64,000 nt of DNA from assembly GCA_028277185.1 (NCBI GenBank), contig JANQGQ010000012.1, positions 434,001 through 498,000 of the forward strand, given 5' to 3'. Below are positions 54,739 to 62,836 of the stretch, one piece after another. A model generated the notes under the pieces. It saw only the letters and a list, made by a program, of their open reading frames with translations. It did no database searches and had not been told where the DNA came from. Position 1 is the stretch's first letter, and each line of letters opens with the position of its first letter. This DNA is from Woeseiaceae bacterium. GTDB taxonomy: Bacteria; Pseudomonadota; Gammaproteobacteria; Steroidobacterales; Woeseiaceae. Made by a program: the position numbers and the translations under genes.

Positions 54739-55956
54739 GTGGATTTCGAGTTTTCGCCGCGTGTCGTCGGATTGCGCGAGCGCCTGACCGCCTTCATGGA
54801 CGAGCACGTCTATCCGAACGAGACGCGCTTCTTCGAAGAGGTCGAGCAGGGAAACCGGTGGGAGCCGCCGGCGCTGCTCGAGACTCTCAAGCAGAAGGCC
54901 CGCGAGGCGGATCTGTGGAACCTGTTTCTTCCGAAGGCCTACGGCGAGTTCAGCCCGGGGCTGACGAATCTCGAGTACGCGCCGCTCGCGGAGATCATGG
55001 GACGCGTTACCTGGGCCTCCGAGGTCTTCAACTGCAGCGCACCGGATACCGGCAACATGGAGGTACTCGCCCGGTACGGCACGCCCGAGCAGCAGCAGAC
55101 CTGGCTCGAGCCGCTCTTAGCCGGCGAAATCCGTTCCGCATTCGCGATGACGGAGCCGGACGTCGCGTCGTCGGACGCCACCAACATCGAGACCTCGATC
55201 CGGCGCGACGGCGACGACTACGTGATCAACGGCCGGAAGTGGTGGACGAGCGGAGCGTGCGGCGACCGGGCGCGCCTTCTGATCGTTATGGGTAAAACGG
55301 ATGCGGGCGCGGACCGGCACCGCCAGCAGTCGATGATCCTAGTGCCGATCGATACGCCGGGGGTTCGCGTCATCCGGCCGCTTAAGGTCTTCGGTTTCGA
55401 CGATGCGCCGGAGGGGCATGCGGAAGTCGGGTTCAGCGACGTACGGGTGCCGGCAGCCAACCTGCTGCTCGGCGAGGGCCGCGGCTTCGAGATTGCCCAG
55501 GGGCGGCTGGGTCCGGGGCGGATTCATCACTGCATGCGGCTGGTCGGCGTCGCCCAGCGTGCGCTCGAAGCCATGTGCCGGCGCGCTGAGGACCGTGTCG
55601 CGTTCGGGAGGAGCCTGAGCCGCCAGCAGTCGGTGCGCGAGGACATCGCGCTGTCGGCCTGCGAGATCGAGCAGGCTCGGCTTCTGACGTTGAAAGCCGC
55701 GGACCGGATGGATCGCGACGGCAACAAGACCGCGCGCGATCTCATCGCCATGATCAAGATCGTCGCGCCGTCGATGGCCTGCCGGGTCCTGGATCGGGCC
55801 ATTCAGATTCACGGCGGCGCCGGGGTCAGCCAGGATGTGTTCCTCGCGCGCGCGTACGCACATGCCCGGACGCTCCGTCTCGCGGATGGCCCGGATCAGG
55901 TGCACATGATGCAGCTCGGCCGGAATCTCGCGGCGGCGGCCCGGGCGGACGGATAG
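54739..55956 (+). CDS. Acyl-CoA dehydrogenase (ACAD10/11-like)
   Basis: The start is GTG 54739 after GGGAG, giving 405 residues ([24 protein letters not shown]); an open frame from 54610 overlaps the divergent promoter region. FAD-binding landmarks are [32 protein letters not shown] and [32 protein letters not shown]. The RLADGPD end, with Asp where many family members have the catalytic Glu (YEGT), is typical of ACAD10/11-like enzymes acting on branched, long or hydroxylated acyl-CoAs. A FAD flavoprotein that passes electrons to ETF is expected. Its substrate is not determinable. Confidence 0.88.
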   Translation: MDFEFSPRVVGLRERLTAFMDEHVYPNETRFFEEVEQGNRWEPPALLETLKQKAREADLWNLFLPKAYGEFSPGLTNLEYAPLAEIMGRVTWASEVFNCSAPDTGNMEVLARYGTPEQQQTWLEPLLAGEIRSAFAMTEPDVASSDATNIETSIRRDGDDYVINGRKWWTSGACGDRARLLIVMGKTDAGADRHRQQSMILVPIDTPGVRVIRPLKVFGFDDAPEGHAEVGFSDVRVPAANLLLGEGRGFEIAQGRLGPGRIHHCMRLVGVAQRALEAMCRRAEDRVAFGRSLSRQQSVREDIALSACEIEQARLLTLKAADRMDRDGNKTARDLIAMIKIVAPSMACRVLDRAIQIHGGAGVSQDVFLARAYAHARTLRLADGPDQVHMMQLGRNLAAAARADG

Positions 55957-55962
55957 CCTGGC

Positions 55963-56814
55963 ATGGCGAGTGGCGTCTATCGTTTTACCTCGATTGCCCG
56001 GCCCGTCGATCCGGCTTTCCCGACGAACCGGGCCGTACTCGTGATCGTGCCGCTCGCGGCCGCGCTCGGTGCCGGGTTAGCGCTGTCCGGGTTGACCGAA
56101 GGGGCTCCGGGCGGCACCGCGCTGGCGGCGGCGCTTGCAAGCTTCGGTGTCTGGGCGCTCACCCGCGAACTCGCTCCGGACGACAATGCCGCTGCCTTCG
56201 TCGGCATGGCGCTGGCGTTCCTCGCGATCGCGGTGCTGGGACCGGTCAGCGTCCTGCCGGTATTCGTCGCGCTGTTTCTCGCGCGAATCGTCAATCGGAC
56301 GACCGGACTGCCCGTCCGCTGGACCGACTCGATTCTGTTGACGGGCCTGGTGCTCTGGGCGATGGGTGCCGTGGACGACCCGCTCATCGGCATTGCTGCG
56401 ACGATTGCCTTCTTTCTCGACGCGTCTCTCGCACGCCCGGCGCGCATGCAGATCCTGTTCGGCAGCGTATGTCTCATCGCCTCGATGGTCCTCGTCGTCA
56501 GGGACGGGGTCGGGATGCCGGCGATGACGGAGCTCGACGGTGCGCTGTTTTGGGTCGCGACGGTCTTGATCGTAGCCTACGCCTTCGCTATGTTCGCCAC
56601 CAGCCGGCTCGACTCGGTCGGCGACGTTTCCCGCGAGCGGCTGAACGTGCCGCGGGTCCGGGGCGGGATGTTCGTGACGGGCCTGCTTGCGGCGCAGGCG
56701 CCGGTCATCGCCGGCGAAAGCGCGCTGAATCCGCTGATCTGGACCGCCATGGCGGGCGTCGTGATCGGGGCTGTCGCCAATCTGGTTGTTCGGCGGCGGG
56801 CGCGGGACGCGTGA
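55963..56814 (+). CDS. Multi-pass membrane protein, unknown function
   Basis: 283 residues starting 6 bases after the acyl-CoA dehydrogenase stop, so probably co-transcribed. Six to eight hydrophobic helices alternate with short loops (for example LVIVPLAAALGAGLALSGL, ILLTGLVLWAMGAV, ALFWVATVLIVAYAFAMFA). It lacks charged residues within the helices, conserved motifs and soluble domains, and ends with a basic tail (VRRRARDA). I do not recognise the family; an integral inner-membrane protein is all that can be said. Confidence 0.65.
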   Translation: MASGVYRFTSIARPVDPAFPTNRAVLVIVPLAAALGAGLALSGLTEGAPGGTALAAALASFGVWALTRELAPDDNAAAFVGMALAFLAIAVLGPVSVLPVFVALFLARIVNRTTGLPVRWTDSILLTGLVLWAMGAVDDPLIGIAATIAFFLDASLARPARMQILFGSVCLIASMVLVVRDGVGMPAMTELDGALFWVATVLIVAYAFAMFATSRLDSVGDVSRERLNVPRVRGGMFVTGLLAAQAPVIAGESALNPLIWTAMAGVVIGAVANLVVRRRARDA

Positions 56815-56899
56815 GCGGCGTCGGAATCCGAGGCGTCAGGATTCAACAAGGTAAGATCCAACAAAAAGACTAAGGGCTTCGCCCGTCAGGGAGAGTTAC

Positions 56900-57250
56900 A
56901 TGAAGAAAATGCTGCTGTGGTTTGCGGCCGTCGGAATATTGTCCGTGGCCGCGTGCGATCAAGGGACCGTCGAGCAGGCGGGTGAGACTGCCGAAGAGGT
57001 CGTCGAGGAGGCGGCTGCCGTTGCCGGAGACATGGCCGACCGCGCCGGCGAGGCGGCGGCGAACGTCAGGGACGAGGCTGCCGCGGCGGCCGAAGCAGCG
57101 GGCGAGGAACTCGACACGGCGATGGACGCTGCGAGAGATGCTGCCGAGGAAATGACGGACTCGGCCGCTGCTGCGCTGGACGACGCAGAGCGCGCGGTCG
57201 GGGAGAAGGCGGCGGAACTCGAAGAAAAGGCAAACGAGCTGACCGAGTAG
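56900..57250 (+). CDS. Small Ala/Glu-rich helical lipoprotein
   Basis: 116 residues, preceded by a GGGAG ribosome site. The signal sequence ends in a lipobox (LSVAAC). The mature part is almost entirely Ala, Glu, Asp and Lys/Arg in heptad-like arrays (ANVRDEAAAAAEAAGEEL), with no Pro or aromatic residue, predicting a long amphipathic helix or coiled coil like LEA/Lpp-type envelope proteins. A structural or stress-related envelope role is possible. Low complexity prevents a family assignment. Confidence 0.7.
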   Translation: MKKMLLWFAAVGILSVAACDQGTVEQAGETAEEVVEEAAAVAGDMADRAGEAAANVRDEAAAAAEAAGEELDTAMDAARDAAEEMTDSAAAALDDAERAVGEKAAELEEKANELTE

Positions 57251-57310
57251 AAGCGGCGGTAACGTCTCCGCAGCCGGACCGCAGATCGCTGCAACACGCA
57301 GCTCCTGTGG

Positions 57311-57649
57311 CTACGGAACGAGCCGGGCGACCGCCGCGGTCCGCGCGCCGAGCGCCGGACATGCGTCGCCGCGCCAGCGCCAGCCGGTTACGACGCCATC
57401 GGCGCCGACGGCCAGCATGCGCTCGCAGAGCAGCTCGGGTGTGCCTGCTGTCCCAACGGTAAAATCCCGCCATATCCTGACGGTCTGATCGCCCACCTCG
57501 GTTTCGGTCTGCGGGGCGCCCCAGGCTGCCGTCGCGACACCGATCGGCTGGCCTTCAAATGCCGCCATTTGCTGACTCAGGCTGCCGTCGGTCGCGCAGG
57601 CCGATAACGCCACGGTAGCGCCAGCGAGCAAAACTTTACATAATTTCAT
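57311..57649 (-). CDS. Small lipoprotein, unknown function
   Basis: 112 residues. The signal peptide ends with a lipobox (VALSAC). The mature part has GQPIGVATAAWGAPQTETEVGDQTVRIW, similar in style to small lipoproteins in which a G-x-P-x2-x2-W-G-x-P turn recurs. Two later Cys residues (CERM, ACPA) could form a disulphide. It is divergent from the TetR regulator, with 132 bases between them, and may share its operator region. Function unknown. Confidence 0.65.
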   Translation of the reverse strand: MKLCKVLLAGATVALSACATDGSLSQQMAAFEGQPIGVATAAWGAPQTETEVGDQTVRIWRDFTVGTAGTPELLCERMLAVGADGVVTGWRWRGDACPALGARTAAVARLVP

Positions 57650-57751
57650 TCTGCGACTCCCTGTCGTCGTCTTCCGTACCTTAATTAATGCGCGGGCACC
57701 GGGTTTGGTTTACCGCTGGCGATTACATCCAGTAACAAATTTGTCTTATAG

Positions 57752-57773
57752 CTATACAAAACGTTCTGTATAG
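57752..57773. promoter_or_regulatory. Near-perfect 22-bp palindrome, probable operator of the TetR regulator
   Basis: Arms CTATACAAAAC and GTTCTGTATAG match as an inverted repeat at 10 of 11 positions (inner CTATACA/TGTATAG perfect). It ends 8 bases before the regulator's GTG start, overlapping any promoter. Length and position are typical of an autoregulated TetR/AcrR operator governing the efflux operon. Confidence 0.75.
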
Positions 57774-57781
57774 TTTGCGCC

Positions 57782-58363
57782 GTGGGAAGGCAGCCGACAG
57801 CACGACAGAAGGTTATCGACGCCTCGCGCCAGATCGTCATGGAGCGCGGCGCCGGTGCGTTGACCTTTGAGGAAATCGCCCAGGTCAGCGGTGTGACCCG
57901 CGGCGGAATTACCTACCACTTTCCGACCAAGCAACGTCTGCTGAAAGCGTTGGTCGAGCAGGACCTCGAACAATGGAAACGCATCGAAGACGAGAATTGT
58001 CCGCAACGCTGCCCGGCGGAGGCCGCGGAGCTCGTGGCGTTCATCAGGGCGCACACGGCGGAGGAGCCCGAGAGGCGGCGTTTCGTGACCGGGATGATGA
58101 GTGCCGTGACGCTCGACCCGCCGATCCTCGATCCCGCACGCGATTTCGAACGCCGGCGACTCGAGGAAGTCGAATGGACGGACTCCGCGCTTCGGCAGCA
58201 TGTTCTCCGGCTGGCCGCCATGGGGCTTTTCTGGGCCGACGTCTTCGACTGCCCGGAACTGCCCGCGGACGTGAGGCGACGCCTGGTGGACACACTGGAG
58301 CAGCTGGCGCTCGAGTGGACGGCCGACGACGAAACCGAATCCAAAACTTCAGAAGAGACTTGA
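57782..58363 (+). CDS. TetR/AcrR-family repressor of the RND efflux operon
   Basis: 193 residues from GTG 57782. The N-terminal helix-turn-helix (about 10-55, QKVIDASRQIVMERGAGALTFEEIAQVSGV, GGITYHFPTKQRLLKALV) is a standard TetR DNA-binding domain. The C-terminal ligand-binding region has the tetracyclin_repressor_C-like TetR pattern with Glu/Trp-rich helices (DVFDCPELPADVRRRLVDTLE). It sits 4 bases before the adaptor gene, and a near-perfect palindrome lies just upstream, so local repression relieved by a pump substrate is the likely mode. No RBS is obvious before the GTG. Confidence 0.9.
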   Translation: MGRQPTARQKVIDASRQIVMERGAGALTFEEIAQVSGVTRGGITYHFPTKQRLLKALVEQDLEQWKRIEDENCPQRCPAEAAELVAFIRAHTAEEPERRRFVTGMMSAVTLDPPILDPARDFERRRLEEVEWTDSALRQHVLRLAAMGLFWADVFDCPELPADVRRRLVDTLEQLALEWTADDETESKTSEET

Positions 58364-58367
58364 GTCG

Positions 58368-59597
58368 ATGAATCCTTATCAGAATCGGCGGTTGCGAGGA
58401 GTAACCGCGGTATTGCTGCCCCTGGCAAGCCTCATGCTGGCTGCCTGCGGCGGCGGTGGCGGCGGACCGCCGGGCGGACAGATCCCGCCGGCCGGCGTCG
58501 GCGTGGCGGAAGTCGTCGTCAAACCCATCGTCGAGTGGGACGACTTCACCGGCCGCATTCAGGCGGTCAACACGGTCAATTTGCAGCCTCGAATCACCGG
58601 CTACATCGACGCGGTGCACTTCGAGGAGGGCGCCGTCGTCGAGGCAGGCGACCTGCTCTTCACGATCGACGATCGCGAGTACCGCGCCACGGTCGCGTCG
58701 GCGCGCGCCGACGTCGCCCGTGCCGAGACCCGCGTCGAGCTGGCGCGCCAGGATCTGGCCCGCGCCGAGCAGCTTGCCGAGGCGCGTGCCGTGTCCGTCG
58801 AGGAGCTGGAGCAGCGCCGCGGCGAGCAGCGGCAGGCCGAGGCCGACCTGCGGGCTGCCCGGGCGACGCTCGACGCGGCCGAGCTCAATCTCGAGTTCAC
58901 CCGCGTCACGGCGCCCATCGCCGGCCGCGTCGGCGAGGCGCTCATCAAGCCCGGCAACCTCGTGACGCCCAACGGCGTCATCCTCACGACCCTCGTGTCC
59001 ATCGATCCGATGCACGTGGTGTTCGAGGGCGACGAGAACATCTATCTCAAGTATCAGGCGCAGGCGATAGCGGGCGAACGACCGAGCTCGCGCGATACAC
59101 GTAACCCGGTGCAGGTCGGGCTGGCCGGCGGGACGGATTTTCCGTTTCGCGGCGAAATGGATTTCGTCGACAACCAGATCGATCCCGCGACCGGGACGAT
59201 CCAGGGACGGGCGCTGATCCCGAATCCGGACGGCTACCTGATACCGGGACTCTTCGCCCGGGTCCGGCTGCTCGGCAGTGGCGAGTACGAGGCCGTGCTG
59301 ATCCACGAGGCGGCCGTCATGACCGACCAGGACCGCAAGTACGTCTACGTCGTCGGCGCGGACGATACGGCCGTTCGCCGCGACGTCGTTCTGGGCCGCG
59401 AAGTCGAGGGCTTAAGGGTCGTGGACGCCGGGCTCGACGGCGGTGAGCGCATCGTCGTCAACGGCGTGCGCAAGATCTTCTTCTCGGGCGCCCCGGTGCA
59501 GGCCACGGTCGTGCCGATGAGCGATCCCATGCAGGTCGTCGCCCAGGCCCCCGCGGAAGGGCAGGCTCCGGCCGAAGGACAGGTCGCGGGCGAATGA
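58368..59597 (+). CDS. RND efflux periplasmic adaptor lipoprotein (MexA/AcrA family)
   Basis: 409 residues. Signal peptide with lipobox (LMLAAC) followed by a Gly/Pro linker. Adaptor landmarks are VEWDDFTGRIQAVNTVNLQPRITGYIDAVHFEEGAVVEAGDLLFTIDD (lipoyl half), a long coiled-coil hairpin (about 95-165), GRVGEALIKPGNLVTPN and the barrel GLFARVRLLGSGEYEAVLIH. The extreme C-terminus has a short repeat (APAEGQ twice). It links the inner-membrane pump and the outer-membrane channel encoded next. The stop overlaps the pump ATG. Confidence 0.92.
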   Translation: MNPYQNRRLRGVTAVLLPLASLMLAACGGGGGGPPGGQIPPAGVGVAEVVVKPIVEWDDFTGRIQAVNTVNLQPRITGYIDAVHFEEGAVVEAGDLLFTIDDREYRATVASARADVARAETRVELARQDLARAEQLAEARAVSVEELEQRRGEQRQAEADLRAARATLDAAELNLEFTRVTAPIAGRVGEALIKPGNLVTPNGVILTTLVSIDPMHVVFEGDENIYLKYQAQAIAGERPSSRDTRNPVQVGLAGGTDFPFRGEMDFVDNQIDPATGTIQGRALIPNPDGYLIPGLFARVRLLGSGEYEAVLIHEAAVMTDQDRKYVYVVGADDTAVRRDVVLGREVEGLRVVDAGLDGGERIVVNGVRKIFFSGAPVQATVVPMSDPMQVVAQAPAEGQAPAEGQVAGE

Positions 59598-62500
59598 ATC
59601 TGTCACGCGTATTCGTAGACCGCCCGATCTTTGCGGGCGTCCTGTCGATCTTCATTCTTATCGCGGGGCTCGTCGCGATTCCGAACCTGCCGGTCAGCGA
59701 ATACCCGGACGTCGTTCCGCCGACGATTCAGGTCACGGCAACCTATCCCGGAGCCAATCCGAAGACGATTGCCGAGACGGTCGCCGCACCGCTCGAGGAG
59801 GCGATCAACGGCGTCGAGAACATGATCTACATGAAGTCGGTCGCAAGCTCGGACGGTCAGTTGATCGTGCAGGTGACGTTCAAGGGCGGAACCGACATCG
59901 ATCTGGCGTCCGTGCAGGTGCAGAACCGTGTAGCCACGGCGCTGCCCCGGCTGCCGGAAGCCGTGCGCGCGCTGGGCGTCTCGACAGCGAAGTCGTCGCC
60001 GAACCTGACTATGGTCGTCCACGTCACGTCGCCCAACGGCGAGTACGACGGGCCATACCTGTCCAACTACGCCAACCTCAGGGTCAAAGACGAGATCGCC
60101 CGGCTCAGCGGGGTCGGCCAGGTGCTCGTGTTCGGCGCGGGTACCTACTCGATGCGGATCTGGCTGGATCCCGAGAAGGTGGCGTCGCGCGAAATGACAG
60201 CCGGCGACGTCGTGGCCGCGATTCGCGAGCAGAACATCCAGGTGTCGGCGGGAACGATCGGCGGTCCGCCCAATCCGGCCGCGAATCCCGTGCAGTACTC
60301 GATCAGCGCGCAGGGCCGTCTCAGGACGACCGCCGAATTCGAGAACATCGTGCTCAAGACGGGCGAGGCACCGGGGTCGGTGACGACGCTCGGCGACGTC
60401 GCCCGCGTCGAGCTCGGCTCGCAGACGTATTCGCTGCGCTCGCTGCTGGACAACAAAGAAGCGGCGGCGCTGCCGATCTTCGCGTCGCCGGGCGCCAATG
60501 CGATCGAACTCTCCAACGCCGTGCGTGCCACGATGGAGCAGCTCTCCGAGGATTTCCCCGAGGGCGTCGGTTGGGAGGTCGTTTACGATCCGACGGTCTT
60601 CGTGCGCCAGTCCATCGAGTCGGTCATCGCGACGCTGCTCGAGGCCGTGCTGCTCGTCGTCATCGTCGTCGTGCTGTTCCTGCAGACCTGGCGGGCATCG
60701 ATCATTCCGCTGCTCGCGGTGCCCGTGTCGATCGTCGGCGCGTTCGCGGTATTGCTGCTGCTCGGCTTCTCGATCAACGTGCTGACGCTGTTCGGTCTGG
60801 TACTCGCTATCGGGATCGTCGTCGACGACGCGATCGTGGTCGTCGAGAACGTCGAGCGGCATATCGAGATGGGGAAATCGCCCAGAGTCGCGGCGCAGGA
60901 CGCGATGGGCGAAGTGTCCGGGCCTATCGTCGCGATCACGCTCGTGTTGGCGGCCGTGTTCGTGCCGCTGGCCTTCCTCGAGGGGGTAACCGGCGAGTTC
61001 TATCGCCAGTTCGCGGTGTCGATTTCGGCGGCCGTGATCATCTCGGGCTTCAACTCACTGACCCTGTCGCCGGCGATGGCCGCCGTGCTGCTGAAACCGC
61101 AGGGCGCTCCCGCGGGCACGACGGGCCGGATAATCAATTTCCTGTGCGGCTGGATCTTCCGCCCGTTCAATCGCGTGTTTGCCCGCGGGGCTGAGGCTTA
61201 CGGTCGCAGCACGCAGCGCAATCTCGGCCGCGGCGGCCGCCTGACCATCATCTACGGGCTCCTGATCGTGGTTGCGTTCATGGGCTTCCGGTCGGTCCCT
61301 GGCGGATTTATTCCGACTCAGGACAAGCAGTATCTGTTCGCGGTCACGCTGCTGCCGGAGGGGGCAACGATCGACCGCACGGATGCGATGCTGCGTGAGA
61401 TGGCGGACATCGCGCTCGCCACACCCGGCGTCGCGAGCGCCGTGGCGTTTCCCGGGCTCAACGGCGTGCACTTCGTCAACACGCCGAACGTCGGCACGAT
61501 GTTCGTGGGTATCGATGCCCCGGAGGACCGCGACAGCACGGCCCCGGAGATCGCCGCGCAATTGTCCGGAGCGTACTCGACACTCGAGGAGGGGCTCGCG
61601 TTCGCGCTGATGCCGCCCCCGATCCTGGGTCTCGGCAACGCGTCCGGCGTGGAGATGTACATCCAGGACAAACGCGATCTCGGGTTCGGCGAGCTCAACC
61701 TGCAGACGCAGGCGATAGCGGGCACGCTGCGGCAGACGCCGGGCTTCGATCCCTATTCCGTGCTGAGTTCCTATCAGTCGAACGTGCCGCAGCTCGAAGC
61801 GATCGTCGACCGCCGCAAGGTCAAGGAGCAGAACCTGAACCTGACGGATGTCTTCGATGCGCTCCAGACTTATCTCGGATCGGCGTACGTCAACGACTTC
61901 AACCTGTTCGGCCGCACCTACAGCGTGTACGTTCAGGCCGACGCGCGGTTCCGCGACGACGTCAGCGACGTCTCGCTGCTGAAGGTCCGCAACGCCGAAG
62001 GCCGGATGATCCCCGTGACGAGCGTCATGAGCGTCGAGGAAAGCTTCGGGCCCGATCCCGTGATCCGCTACAACGGCTATCCGGCGGCCGACGTGTCCGC
62101 CGGCATCGATCCTGCGCAAATGTCGTCGCAGGAGGCGCTGCGCGTCGCCGCGGACATCGCGGACAACATCCTGCCGAAGGGCATGGGCTTCGAGTGGACC
62201 GGGCTGACTTTCCAGGAGGCCAACCAGGGCAATGCGGCGCTGATCGTGTTCCCGCTGTGCATCATCTTCGTGTTCCTGATCCTCGCCGCGCTCTACGAGA
62301 GCCTGTCGCTGCCGCTCGTGGTCATTCTGATCGTGCCGTTGTGCCTGCTGTCGGCTATCGCCGGAATCTGGACCATCAACGAGATCAGGGGGCTGATTTT
62401 CGGCCTGCAGATCGGGTTCGGCATGATCCCGCCGCCGCCGGTCTCGGTGCCACCGGTGGTCATCGACAACAACATCTTCACGCAGATCGGTCTGGTGGTC

Positions 62501-62836
62501 CTGATGGGCCTCGCCTGCAAGAACGCCATCCTGATCGTCGAGTTCGCGCGCGATCTCGAGCAGCTTGGCCGCAGTATCTACGACGCCGCCATCGAGGCCT
62601 GCCGGATTCGTCTGCGCCCGATTCTGATGACGAGCTTCGCGTTCATCGCGGGCGTCACTCCGCTGGTGTTCGCGTCGGGGGCCGGCTCCGAGATTCGTCA
62701 CGTCATGGGCGTGACGGTCTTCTTCGGCATGTTGGGCGTCACCTTCTTCGGTCTGATCTTTACACCGGTGTTCTATGTGCTCATCCGTCGTTTCGAGGAA
62801 CGCCTCAAGGCGTCGCGGGAGGTGGCCCATGCGTAA
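59594..62836 (+). CDS. RND multidrug efflux transporter (AcrB/HAE1 family)
   Basis: 1,080 residues, slightly longer than AcrB. Twelve membrane helices; the TM4 pair VVDDAIVVVENVERH has both Asp residues of the proton relay, and TM10 has the matching Lys (LACKNAILIVEFA). N-terminal FVDRPIFAGVLSIFILIAGLVAIPNLPVSEYPDV and periplasmic pore motifs are standard for the hydrophobe/amphiphile class. A proline-rich stretch, MIPPPPVSVPPVVIDNN (about residues 943-958), inserts between TM9 and TM10 compared with AcrB and accounts for part of the extra length. It works with the adaptor upstream and the channel downstream. Confidence 0.93.
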   Translation: MNLSRVFVDRPIFAGVLSIFILIAGLVAIPNLPVSEYPDVVPPTIQVTATYPGANPKTIAETVAAPLEEAINGVENMIYMKSVASSDGQLIVQVTFKGGTDIDLASVQVQNRVATALPRLPEAVRALGVSTAKSSPNLTMVVHVTSPNGEYDGPYLSNYANLRVKDEIARLSGVGQVLVFGAGTYSMRIWLDPEKVASREMTAGDVVAAIREQNIQVSAGTIGGPPNPAANPVQYSISAQGRLRTTAEFENIVLKTGEAPGSVTTLGDVARVELGSQTYSLRSLLDNKEAAALPIFASPGANAIELSNAVRATMEQLSEDFPEGVGWEVVYDPTVFVRQSIESVIATLLEAVLLVVIVVVLFLQTWRASIIPLLAVPVSIVGAFAVLLLLGFSINVLTLFGLVLAIGIVVDDAIVVVENVERHIEMGKSPRVAAQDAMGEVSGPIVAITLVLAAVFVPLAFLEGVTGEFYRQFAVSISAAVIISGFNSLTLSPAMAAVLLKPQGAPAGTTGRIINFLCGWIFRPFNRVFARGAEAYGRSTQRNLGRGGRLTIIYGLLIVVAFMGFRSVPGGFIPTQDKQYLFAVTLLPEGATIDRTDAMLREMADIALATPGVASAVAFPGLNGVHFVNTPNVGTMFVGIDAPEDRDSTAPEIAAQLSGAYSTLEEGLAFALMPPPILGLGNASGVEMYIQDKRDLGFGELNLQTQAIAGTLRQTPGFDPYSVLSSYQSNVPQLEAIVDRRKVKEQNLNLTDVFDALQTYLGSAYVNDFNLFGRTYSVYVQADARFRDDVSDVSLLKVRNAEGRMIPVTSVMSVEESFGPDPVIRYNGYPAADVSAGIDPAQMSSQEALRVAADIADNILPKGMGFEWTGLTFQEANQGNAALIVFPLCIIFVFLILAALYESLSLPLVVILIVPLCLLSAIAGIWTINEIRGLIFGLQIGFGMIPPPPVSVPPVVIDNNIFTQIGLVVLMGLACKNAILIVEFARDLEQLGRSIYDAAIEACRIRLRPILMTSFAFIAGVTPLVFASGAGSEIRHVMGVTVFFGMLGVTFFGLIFTPVFYVLIRRFEERLKASREVAHA

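Noticed and set aside
56860..56898. GGGC-TTC-GCCC hairpin before the Ala/Glu-rich lipoprotein as a terminator
   Set aside because: The stem is only four pairs and no T-run follows.
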